Assembly: GCA_043497085.1 (NCBI GenBank)
Contig: JBIEKI010000007.1
Length of the DNA stretch: 64,000 nucleotides
Reading direction: 5' to 3' (one strand)
DNA from: Thalassobacillus sp043497085
GTDB taxonomy: Bacteria > Bacillota > Bacilli > Bacillales > Halobacillaceae
How positions within the stretch are numbered: position 1 is the first letter of the stretch; every line of letters begins with the position of its first letter. Of the stretch, positions 50,886-59,005 are shown in pieces. The translations under genes and the position numbers were made by a program. The notes under the pieces were generated by a model. The model worked only from the letters and a program-made list of their open reading frames with translations. It made no database searches and was not told where the DNA came from.

Positions 50886-51765
50886 CAGAAATTATTTAAG
50901 TACATCCATATTTCTGGCGCCTTACTTGATCCTGTTTACAACATTCATCGTCATCCCGGTGGCGATTGCCATCGGTTTGTCTTTCACGTACTTCAATACC
51001 ATCGAAATGCCGTCGTTCATCGGACTGTCGAATTATGTCAATATCATCACGCAGGACAACACGTTCATGCAATTTGTATTACCTAACACACTGATTTTCT
51101 CACTGATTGTCGGACCTGGCGGTTACATCCTGGCCTTTTTACTGGCCTGGATGCTAGCCCAGATTTCCAAAGGTCCGCGAACGGTACTCGCCTTGATTCT
51201 ATTCTCCCCGTCCATGACAGCGGGTGTGGCGATGGCCGTCGTTTGGAAAATCATATTCAGTGGAGATCAGACCGGTTACTTGAACAATTTACTGATTTCA
51301 ATGGGGTTCATCCATGAACCGATCCAGTTCCTGCAGTCGCCGGACTACTTGATGCTCATTATGATTCTCGTGACCTTGTGGGGGAGTATGGGTGTCGGTT
51401 TCCTCGCGATGTTATCCGGGGTGCTTAACATCGATAAAGAAATCTATGAAGCGGCCTATATCGACGGAATCAGGAACCGTTTTCAGGAAATTATTTATAT
51501 TACGATTCCTTCGATGAAACCACAGATGCTATTTGGTGCCGTCATGGCGGTGGTTACCACGTTTCAGGCCGGGGCAATCGGGGTTGAACTCTCGGGGCAG
51601 AACCCGACACCGCAATATGCCGGTCAGCTGATCGTCAACCATCTGGAGGATTTCGGGTTCATCCGTTATGAAATGGGATACGCTGCCGCGTTGTCCGTAC
51701 TATTGCTTTTGTTCATCTATGGATTTTCACGGGTGGCTATGAAGCTATTTGCAGAAAAAGATTAA
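50878..51765 (+). CDS. Sugar ABC permease A1 (MalF type)
   Basis: A 295-residue permease with six membrane helices. The cytoplasmic EAA loop that contacts the ATPase reads EAAYIDGIRNRFQEIIYITI. It begins inside the 3' end of the large binding-protein gene, so translation is coupled. First half of the first permease pair. Confidence 0.93.
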   Translation: MNNRNYLSTSIFLAPYLILFTTFIVIPVAIAIGLSFTYFNTIEMPSFIGLSNYVNIITQDNTFMQFVLPNTLIFSLIVGPGGYILAFLLAWMLAQISKGPRTVLALILFSPSMTAGVAMAVVWKIIFSGDQTGYLNNLLISMGFIHEPIQFLQSPDYLMLIMILVTLWGSMGVGFLAMLSGVLNIDKEIYEAAYIDGIRNRFQEIIYITIPSMKPQMLFGAVMAVVTTFQAGAIGVELSGQNPTPQYAGQLIVNHLEDFGFIRYEMGYAAALSVLLLLFIYGFSRVAMKLFAEKD

Positions 51766-51794
51766 TAGGTTACTAACTTAAGAGGGGTGTGACT

Positions 51795-52673
51795 ATGGCA
51801 TCTTTTCATGGAACGAAAATTAATCCGGACAGGTTTCACCGGAGCCAATTGAAGTTTTACTTCTTTCTAATACCAATGGCAACATTGATGATCATTCCGA
51901 TCGTCTATATCTTTTCCCATGCATTCAAGCCGATCGATGAGCTATTTGCTTATCCGCCGCGTTTTTTTGTACAGAAGCCTACGCTTCAGAATTTCTATGA
52001 CCTGGCCAGCAACACGAATGCTACCGGTGTACCGATGTCAAGGTACCTTTTCAACAGTGTCGTCGTCACCATCATCGTTGTTTTCCTGACCGTGCTGATC
52101 AGTACGATGGCTGGTTACGTGTTTTCAAAAAAGAACTTCAAGTTCAAGAAGACGTTGTTTGAAATCAATACGCTGGCTTTGATGTTTGTACCTGCAGCAG
52201 TCGTTATTCCACGCTATCTGTTGATTGATGAGGTCGGACTATTGGATACATTTTTCGCTCATATCTTTCCGTTACTAGCGATGCCCGTCGGATTGTTTCT
52301 GGTCAAGCAGTTCATCGACCAAATACCAGATGAATTGCTCGAAGCGGCAAGGATTGATGGTGCCAACGATTTTCAAATTTTCTTTAAGATCATCATTCCG
52401 TTAGTGAAACCTGCCATCGCTACGATTTCCATTCTTGCTTTTCAGGCTGTGTGGAACAACGCAGAGACATCCACCTTATTCGTCGATGATGAAAACTTGA
52501 AGACATTCGCATTTTTCATGTCGACGTTAGCGGCTGATACAGGCGGAAACTCTGTGGCAGGTCAAGGGATGGCCGCTGCTGCATCACTGATCATGTTTGT
52601 ACCTAACTTGATCATCTTCATCTTCATGCAAAGCAAAGTCATGAACACGATGGCACATTCTGGTATCAAGTAA
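51795..52673 (+). CDS. Sugar ABC permease A2 (MalG type)
   Basis: A 292-residue permease with six membrane helices and the EAA loop EAARIDGANDFQIFFKIIIP. ATG at 51795 after AGAGGGG. Partner of A1. The pair follows the 977-residue binding protein, its most likely partner. Confidence 0.93.
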   Translation: MASFHGTKINPDRFHRSQLKFYFFLIPMATLMIIPIVYIFSHAFKPIDELFAYPPRFFVQKPTLQNFYDLASNTNATGVPMSRYLFNSVVVTIIVVFLTVLISTMAGYVFSKKNFKFKKTLFEINTLALMFVPAAVVIPRYLLIDEVGLLDTFFAHIFPLLAMPVGLFLVKQFIDQIPDELLEAARIDGANDFQIFFKIIIPLVKPAIATISILAFQAVWNNAETSTLFVDDENLKTFAFFMSTLAADTGGNSVAGQGMAAAASLIMFVPNLIIFIFMQSKVMNTMAHSGIK

Positions 52674-52691
52674 TTTTTAGGAGGAAGGGAA

Positions 52692-54713
52692 ATGAGGGAA
52701 TTCTTCATTGCAGTATTTTGCTTTTGGTTGATCATATTGTTTCCCACACTTTCCTCTGCTTCCGTTTCTGTTCCTTATAAAACAGAAACATTGACAGCTG
52801 ATGGAAATGTTATCGAAACGCAAACCGCATATGTCCCTATCGGTCTTTTTGCCAAAGGAACAGAAATTGTCAATCCTGAAGATATTTATATCGATCATAA
52901 GGGTTATATCTATGTCGCGGATTCCGGTATGAAAACCGTAACCAAGTTTGATGAAAAAGGAAATAACATGGAGGTATATGGTACAGATGTACTGAAGCAG
53001 CCAATGGGGGTTCATGCCGATCGGAATGGCAATGTATATGTTGCGGACTATGGGAGTCAAAAGGTTTTTAAATTCCAGGAAGATGGTGAACTAGTCCAGG
53101 AGTATGAAAGGCCGGAATCCCCATTATTCGGAAAAAGCGCTCCATATAAACCGGAAAAAGTATCGGTAGATAAGCGCGGGAATATCTATATCATCGGTGA
53201 AAGTGCGAATAACGGTATTATTCAATTAAGTCAGGATGGAACCTTCCTGGGCTATTATGGTGCCAATACGTTGCCGCCTTCCATAGGTACCTTCGTGCAG
53301 GATATGATTACGACCCAGCGGCAAAAAGCGAATCTTTTCATGAAAGAACCACCTGCTCCAGGGAACATTTCGATTGATGAACAAGGGTTAGTCTACACCG
53401 TCACTTCCGGTACCAGCTGGGAAGCTATCCGAAAGTTGAATATTGCTGGCGGAAACGTGCTTCCTTCCGAGATGACGGAAGAGAAAAACCTGGTCGATAT
53501 TTCCGTAGGGTCGATCGGAAACATCTATACAATAGGTAATGACGGCATCATCTATGAGTATGATAGTTCGGGTAACCTTCTCTTTTCTTTTGGGGGAAAA
53601 ACGAATGAAAACAACCGCCTGGGATTGACTATGCAGCCGTCCAGTATCGAAGTGGACGAAGTGGGCCGGTTGTATGTGACCGACCGGGAGCAAGGAAATA
53701 TCCAGGTCTATGAGCCAACGGAATTCACGACTGTCCTTCATCAAGGCTTAGCCCTTTTTGAAGAAGGATACTATGTCGAGAGTGAAAAATATTGGAATGA
53801 AATTCTTCGGCTGAACTCTTCGTTTGGACTTGCACACACAGCCAAAGGGGAGGCCCTTTACAAACAGCAGCACTATGATGAAGCGCTGAAAGAATTCGAA
53901 TTAGCCAATGATAAGGACGGCTACTCCAATGCTTTTTGGGAAATTCGCTACCGCTGGCTCGAATCGAATCTGTCTGGTGCTTTTATGATCATCTTTGCAT
54001 TCTTTACGGCCAGGTACGCAGTTAAATTTGCTGATAAGAAGAAGCATATTCTGGACCCGGCCAGAAGGAAAACGAAGAAGGTCACATCACAAAGCCTTGT
54101 TAAGGAACTATTGTTTTTAACGCGATTCATCAAGCATCCGATTGATAGTGTCTATTATTTGAAAAACTATGAACGTGTATCGATATTATCCGCAAGCCTA
54201 TTGTATCTTGTTCTGGTAGTGGAATACTTATTGACGATCTATTGGACGGGCTTTTTGTTCACTAATAGAATATTGGAAAACGTCAACATCTTTTTTGAGA
54301 TCGGTACCGTTCTGCTCCCGCTGTTATTATTCATTGTCGTCAACTATTTGGTTAGTACGATTACAGACGGAGAAGGAAAATTCAGGGACGTTTATATTGG
54401 TACGATTTACTCGCTGGCCCCGGTTATTTTATTTTTACTGCCGGTGACACTGATCTCAAATGTACTTACTTTCAACGAAGCGTTCATTTATACATTTTCG
54501 ATGCAAATCATCATCGTCTGGTCGATCATTATTTTGTTTACTACGATCAAAGAAGTGCATGACTTTACCTTCTGGGGGACAGTCAGAAACATTCTGGTCA
54601 CCTTGTTCGGCATGTTCCTTACCGTACTTGTTTTCTTTGTTCTTTATGTATTATTCGACCAGGTAATTGACTTCGTAACTTCAATCATTGAGGAGGTGCT
54701 GCTTCGTGTCTAA
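52692..54713 (+). CDS. NHL-repeat, TPR-like and Yip1-domain membrane protein
   Basis: A 673-residue protein with an unusual layout. A signal peptide (1-24) is followed by an exported NHL beta-propeller (about 45-345) whose blades read IYIDHKGYIYVADSGMKTVT and VHADRNGNVYVADYGSQKVF. A TPR-like pair (about 350-405, LALFEEGYYVESEKYWNEIL and GEALYKQQHYDEALKEFELA) leads to a first membrane helix near 432-448. The C-terminal Yip1-type membrane domain (about 490-670) has five helices. Similar genes sit in sugar-transport loci of Paenibacillus and relatives with a DUF5696 gene next to them. Role unknown; a scaffold or gating element for the transporters is an inference. The next gene overlaps it by 8 bp. 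Confidence 0.85.
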   Translation: MREFFIAVFCFWLIILFPTLSSASVSVPYKTETLTADGNVIETQTAYVPIGLFAKGTEIVNPEDIYIDHKGYIYVADSGMKTVTKFDEKGNNMEVYGTDVLKQPMGVHADRNGNVYVADYGSQKVFKFQEDGELVQEYERPESPLFGKSAPYKPEKVSVDKRGNIYIIGESANNGIIQLSQDGTFLGYYGANTLPPSIGTFVQDMITTQRQKANLFMKEPPAPGNISIDEQGLVYTVTSGTSWEAIRKLNIAGGNVLPSEMTEEKNLVDISVGSIGNIYTIGNDGIIYEYDSSGNLLFSFGGKTNENNRLGLTMQPSSIEVDEVGRLYVTDREQGNIQVYEPTEFTTVLHQGLALFEEGYYVESEKYWNEILRLNSSFGLAHTAKGEALYKQQHYDEALKEFELANDKDGYSNAFWEIRYRWLESNLSGAFMIIFAFFTARYAVKFADKKKHILDPARRKTKKVTSQSLVKELLFLTRFIKHPIDSVYYLKNYERVSILSASLLYLVLVVEYLLTIYWTGFLFTNRILENVNIFFEIGTVLLPLLLFIVVNYLVSTITDGEGKFRDVYIGTIYSLAPVILFLLPVTLISNVLTFNEAFIYTFSMQIIIVWSIIILFTTIKEVHDFTFWGTVRNILVTLFGMFLTVLVFFVLYVLFDQVIDFVTSIIEEVLLRV

Positions 54714-56979
54714 CAAATGGAAATGGATGGTACTTGTCGTTGTCCTATTGTTTCCTATCCAAGTAATCGCCGATTCTCTGATGGATGATGAGCCAGATAC
54801 AGATATCACGGAAGAGCAGGAAAAGCGTTCGAATGAAATGCTTCGTTATCAATCAAACCAGTACACCCAGCCGGAAGATGAGGAAGCGACCGTAGTTAAT
54901 GACGTCTCGCTCGATGGTTATGAGCAGGTGGCAGAGAATGATCGCCTTGCTCTTTATGTAGAACCGGAGTCCTTGGCACTTAAGATTAAAAATAAACATA
55001 CCGGTTATCTATGGAGTTCGGGTCTTGAAGAAGGCAAAGAATATAATTTGAACAATACCTGGTCGCAAATGGCACATTCGGCGATAACCATTGATTATAT
55101 CGATGACAAAGATAAATCGTCTACCGAGAGCATTTTGTCTAATGAATCTGAAGTGTCGCTGACCAAACAGGACAACGGCTTCTCAGCGAAAGTTGCATTT
55201 GAAGACGCAGAAATCACGGTTCAATTGGACGTCCACTTAGATGGCGATTCGATTGAAATCCATGTTCCGCAAGACGGGATTGAAGAGGGTGAAAACAAAC
55301 TCGCCACCATGCGGCTTTACCCATTCTTAGGTGCTGTCGAAGGTACGGACACGGATGGTTACCTGTTTATCCCGGACGGAAGCGGGGCTCTCATGCGCTT
55401 CGATGAAAAACAAGTGCAGTCGATGGCTCCGTATCGAGCGTCCATATATGGGGATGACGAAGGATTCAAACGGACGGCCAAGGAAGAAGGCGAAGACATC
55501 CAAGTGAATCCTGCTCAAAAAATAACGATGCCAGTGTATGGCGTGACGAACGGAGTCGATGAGAACGGTTTTATCAATGTGATTGATGAAGGAAAAGCGT
55601 TCGCAGATATCATCGCCTATCCATCGGGTATCGCCACTGACTTCCATTGGATTACGGCCCAGTATAATTACCGCTATCAATATTATCAGCCAACCAGTCA
55701 AAATATGAGTGGCTATAATGTCTACCAGGAAGAAAGAAATAAATTCGATGTGAACGAACGCATTACGTTTCTTGAGGATAAAGCAGCTAATTATGTCGGG
55801 ATGGCTCAAGCATACCAGCAATACCTGATTGATCAGGAGATGCTCACTGCCCGGAAAGATCAGGCAGATATCCGATTGGAATTTTTAGGCGGGGAAGTGA
55901 AAAGCGGGTTGTTGCGGGATTCTGTCCAGCCAATGACGAAAGTAACAGACCTGCCAGACTATGTGGAACGTTTGAAACAACAGGAAGTAGAGGATATGCA
56001 TGTCATTTACCGCGGCTGGACAGAAGGCGGATATACAGGGACACTTCCGAAGAAATTTCCGTTTGAAAATGAATTGGGCAGTGACGCCGAGTTCGAAAAG
56101 GTGAATGACTTTTTCAAAGATCACGAGATTCCGCTTTATTATTATACGGATTACACCAAGGCCTATGAAGGAGCGTCCGGTTTTTCCGGAAAGACAGATA
56201 TTGCAAGAAAAATAAGTAAGGAAACAATGGGAGGAAAAGATGGAGAGGCAGATTTTTATTACCTCAGTCCATTAAAATCATTGGAAATAGCAAAGGATGA
56301 CCTTTCCGAATATGAGAAAAACGGTATGGATAACTTAGCGGTCGATTCCAGTGCGAATCTTTTATTCTCTGATTTTAACCACGATGCACTGCGGCCGGAA
56401 GTGATGGAAGTCTACCAGGAAATGTTTGAAGAATTGCAGACATCTGTAGATTCTCTCTCATTATACAAACCGAATGATTATTTACTTTCTGAAGCGGATC
56501 GTTACCTGGATATTCCGCTGTACTCGTCCAATTATAGTTTTGTGACGGATACGGTTCCCTTTTTGCAAATTGTGTTGAAAGGCTATATTCCTTATTACGC
56601 TTCCTTTTCTAATTTCCAGTATAGTCCCGAAGATGAAGTGCTGCGCATGATTGAGTATGGTGCCTATCCTTCGTTCTACTTGACGACGGAACCTTCTCAC
56701 CAGTTGATGCATACGCCTTCTGAGGACCTCTATACCTCCCAGTTCCAGGATTGGGAGAAAGCGATTGTCGATCAATACAAAATGGTGAAAGAAAGCCTGG
56801 GACAAGTGGAAGGGGAGACTATCACGTTCCGGAAGGTCCATGACACAGGGGTTGTGGAAGTCGGTTATTCGAACGGAAAATCGATTATTGTCAATTATAC
56901 TAATGAGGATATAAACATAGAGGGAACCGAAGTGAAAGCCAAAGGATATAAGGTTACCGACCGGGGGAATCAATCATGA
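54706..56979 (+). CDS. DUF5696 exported protein
   Basis: A 757-residue exported protein. The signal peptide covers residues 1-23 (WKWMVLVVVLLFPIQVIA). Then come an acidic linker, a beta-rich N-terminal part with YLWSSGLEEGKEYNLNNTWS and YLFIPDGSGALMRFDEKQ, and a C-terminal part with alternating strands and helices (LEFLGGEVKSGLLRDSVQPM, IPLYYYTDYTKAYEGASGFS) suggestive of a TIM barrel. These match what I know as DUF5696. No function is established; it may be a glycan-binding or glycoside-hydrolase-like surface protein. GTG at 54706 after GAGGAGG. It overlaps the permease gene by 4 bp (ATGA). Confidence 0.8.
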   Translation: MSNKWKWMVLVVVLLFPIQVIADSLMDDEPDTDITEEQEKRSNEMLRYQSNQYTQPEDEEATVVNDVSLDGYEQVAENDRLALYVEPESLALKIKNKHTGYLWSSGLEEGKEYNLNNTWSQMAHSAITIDYIDDKDKSSTESILSNESEVSLTKQDNGFSAKVAFEDAEITVQLDVHLDGDSIEIHVPQDGIEEGENKLATMRLYPFLGAVEGTDTDGYLFIPDGSGALMRFDEKQVQSMAPYRASIYGDDEGFKRTAKEEGEDIQVNPAQKITMPVYGVTNGVDENGFINVIDEGKAFADIIAYPSGIATDFHWITAQYNYRYQYYQPTSQNMSGYNVYQEERNKFDVNERITFLEDKAANYVGMAQAYQQYLIDQEMLTARKDQADIRLEFLGGEVKSGLLRDSVQPMTKVTDLPDYVERLKQQEVEDMHVIYRGWTEGGYTGTLPKKFPFENELGSDAEFEKVNDFFKDHEIPLYYYTDYTKAYEGASGFSGKTDIARKISKETMGGKDGEADFYYLSPLKSLEIAKDDLSEYEKNGMDNLAVDSSANLLFSDFNHDALRPEVMEVYQEMFEELQTSVDSLSLYKPNDYLLSEADRYLDIPLYSSNYSFVTDTVPFLQIVLKGYIPYYASFSNFQYSPEDEVLRMIEYGAYPSFYLTTEPSHQLMHTPSEDLYTSQFQDWEKAIVDQYKMVKESLGQVEGETITFRKVHDTGVVEVGYSNGKSIIVNYTNEDINIEGTEVKAKGYKVTDRGNQS

Positions 56980-57842
56980 AGCAAATGTCACTGAAAAAGA
57001 AGCGAAGTCTGATGGGAATCTCATTTTTATCTCCCTGGATCATCGGGTTCCTTGTATTTACGGCATTTCCGCTCGTTTATTCTCTGTTCCTCAGTTTTCA
57101 AAAGGTGAAAATCACACCAAGTGGTATAAAAACCGATTTCATCAAATTTGAAAACTACGTCTATGCCTTTACTGTGGATAGTCAATTCACAACAATATTG
57201 CTTAAGTTTCTCCGAGAGCTGCTCATTTCGACGCCGATCATCATCGTGTTCTCTTTGATTATTGCGTTGTTATTGAATCAGCCGATCCGAATGAAAGGTT
57301 TCTTCCGGACGATATTCTTTCTCCCTGTTATCATTGCCAGCGGCCCGGTAATCACGGACTTGATGGCCCAGGATGTCACATCGATTCCTTCGGTTGAGGA
57401 ATATGCCATTTTTGCCACGGTGTTAGCGAGTACAGGCGGGTTACTGAATACGATTCTCGTGTACTTGATGGATAATTTAATCATCATTCTCTGGTATTCA
57501 GGCGTCCAAATATTAATATTCTTAGCAGCGTTGCAGAAGACGGACAAGCAAATTTATGAAGCAGCAAAAATTGACGGTGCTTCCAACTGGGAGTGTTTTT
57601 GGAAAGTGACCTTACCAACGCTATATCCGATGATCATCGTTAATCTGATCTACACGATCGTCACCTACTCGGTATTCGCATTGAATCCAGTAGTAGACCA
57701 TATCCAGGCCAATATGTTCGAAATTTCAACCGGATTTGGTTACGCTTCGGCGTTATCTTGGATGTACTTTCTCGTCATTGCCTTCGTATTAGCTGTCAGT
57801 GTTGGAGTCATGGCTGTCAGGGGCAATAAGAAGTACAGTTAA
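56976..57842 (+). CDS. Sugar ABC permease B1 (MalF type)
   Basis: A 288-residue permease with six membrane helices and the EAA loop EAAKIDGASNWECFWKVTLP. Its ATG overlaps the stop of the DUF5696 gene, so it is translated from the same message. First half of the second permease pair, distinct from A1 in sequence. Confidence 0.93.
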   Translation: MKQMSLKKKRSLMGISFLSPWIIGFLVFTAFPLVYSLFLSFQKVKITPSGIKTDFIKFENYVYAFTVDSQFTTILLKFLRELLISTPIIIVFSLIIALLLNQPIRMKGFFRTIFFLPVIIASGPVITDLMAQDVTSIPSVEEYAIFATVLASTGGLLNTILVYLMDNLIIILWYSGVQILIFLAALQKTDKQIYEAAKIDGASNWECFWKVTLPTLYPMIIVNLIYTIVTYSVFALNPVVDHIQANMFEISTGFGYASALSWMYFLVIAFVLAVSVGVMAVRGNKKYS

Positions 57843-57856
57843 AGGAGGGATCACTT

Positions 57857-58816
57857 ATGCTGGATACCAAACTATCACACGATCAGAAAAAAAGAATAGA
57901 TAAATATTCTTCCAAAGCGAAGGCTAATCTATTAGGGGTACAAGGAAATAACGGGCTGTTGTTTAAGCTTGCTGTCTATAGTCTCCTGATCGGGATAGGA
58001 TTCGTCTATCTCTATCCGATCATTTATATGGGATCCTATAGCTTCAAGTCGTTGGAAGATTTATTGAATCCATTGATCAGCTGGATTCCATCCACATTTT
58101 ATACTGAAAATTATCAGGTCGCCTACAATGTGTTGAACCTATTTCCTACACTGCTGGAAACGCTGTATGTAACAGTGATACCAGCACTTGCCCAGACAGC
58201 GGTGGCGGCCGTAATCGGGTACGGGTTTGCCAGGTTTGAATTTCCGCTCAAAAAAATATTATTAGGGCTGGTACTGATCACGTTTATCATACCGCCTCAG
58301 GTGCTGTTGATACCGAGGTATGTGTTTTTCAATGAGCTGGAGTTGATCGGTAGTATTCTCGCCTTCTTACTTCCGGCTTTGTTCGGGCAAGGCTTGAACA
58401 GTGCGATATTCATCCTGATTTTCTATCAGTTTTTCCGGATGATGCCAAAGGCACTGGAAGAAGCGGCGCATTTAGATGGGGCAGGGAACTTCCGTATTTT
58501 CATGACGATTGCGATTCCGATGGCTGTTCCGGCAATCATCATTTCCTTCCTCTTTTCGTTTGTATGGTATTGGAATGAAACAGCGCTCGCCAGTCTCTAC
58601 TTTGGGAATGCGCTGACGACGTTACCGATTGAGTTAGGGAAGTTTAATGCGACGTTTGAGCAGTTGTACGCCGGAGACACCAACACGCAGAACATCAACG
58701 AAGGGATCAGTATGGCCGGGACAATGCTTTCGATTTTGCCGCTTTTGATTGTCTATTTCTTTACGCAAAAATGGTTTGTTGAAGGAGTGGACCGTTCCGG
58801 TATTACAGGAGAGTAA
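57857..58816 (+). CDS. Sugar ABC permease B2 (MalG type)
   Basis: A 319-residue permease with an N-terminal cytoplasmic extension of about 35 residues, six membrane helices and the EAA loop EAAHLDGAGNFRIFMTIAIP. Second half of the second pair. It is the last gene before a structured intergenic segment and the next operator. No ABC ATPase gene follows, so the pair must borrow one. Confidence 0.93.
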   Translation: MLDTKLSHDQKKRIDKYSSKAKANLLGVQGNNGLLFKLAVYSLLIGIGFVYLYPIIYMGSYSFKSLEDLLNPLISWIPSTFYTENYQVAYNVLNLFPTLLETLYVTVIPALAQTAVAAVIGYGFARFEFPLKKILLGLVLITFIIPPQVLLIPRYVFFNELELIGSILAFLLPALFGQGLNSAIFILIFYQFFRMMPKALEEAAHLDGAGNFRIFMTIAIPMAVPAIIISFLFSFVWYWNETALASLYFGNALTTLPIELGKFNATFEQLYAGDTNTQNINEGISMAGTMLSILPLLIVYFFTQKWFVEGVDRSGITGE

Positions 58817-58835
58817 CAACATTTCCATCTTGCTG

Positions 58836-58919
58836 GGTTCCATTACCCAACTGGGAGGAGCGGGTCAGGGAAAGCGAGTCGTTTCCCTGGACCGCTATTT
58901 TCATTATGGAAATGGAACC
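58836..58919 (+). ncRNA. Nested hairpin element between transport and enzyme genes
   Basis: Outer arms GGTTCCATT (58836-58844) and AATGGAACC (58911-58919) enclose a 15-bp stem with one mismatch, 58859-58873 with 58882-58896 (AGCGG..AGGGAAA / TTTCCCT..CCGCT). No T run follows, so it is not a simple terminator. It may stabilise the 3' end of the upstream message or mark a processing site. Not recognised as a known RNA family. Confidence 0.45.
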
Positions 58920-58960
58920 AAATGTCTCCTAAGTATCATATATCAGATTTTTTTATCTAG

Positions 58961-58980
58961 TAATTGAAACGTTTCAATTA
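58961..58980. promoter_or_regulatory. LacI operator before the phosphorylase gene
   Basis: TAATTGAAACGTTTCAATTA is a perfect 20-bp palindrome sharing its inner 16 bp with the operator at 43094. It lies 26 bp before the phosphorylase start codon. It implies a second LacI-controlled promoter for the enzyme genes. Confidence 0.8.
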
Positions 58981-59005
58981 ATAAACATAAACGGAGGAAT
59001 GCGCA

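Noticed and set aside
52692..54713. Gluconolactonase, as NHL proteins are often annotated
   Set aside because: The catalytic metal-ligand pattern is not evident, and the TPR and Yip1 membrane parts do not fit a soluble lactonase.
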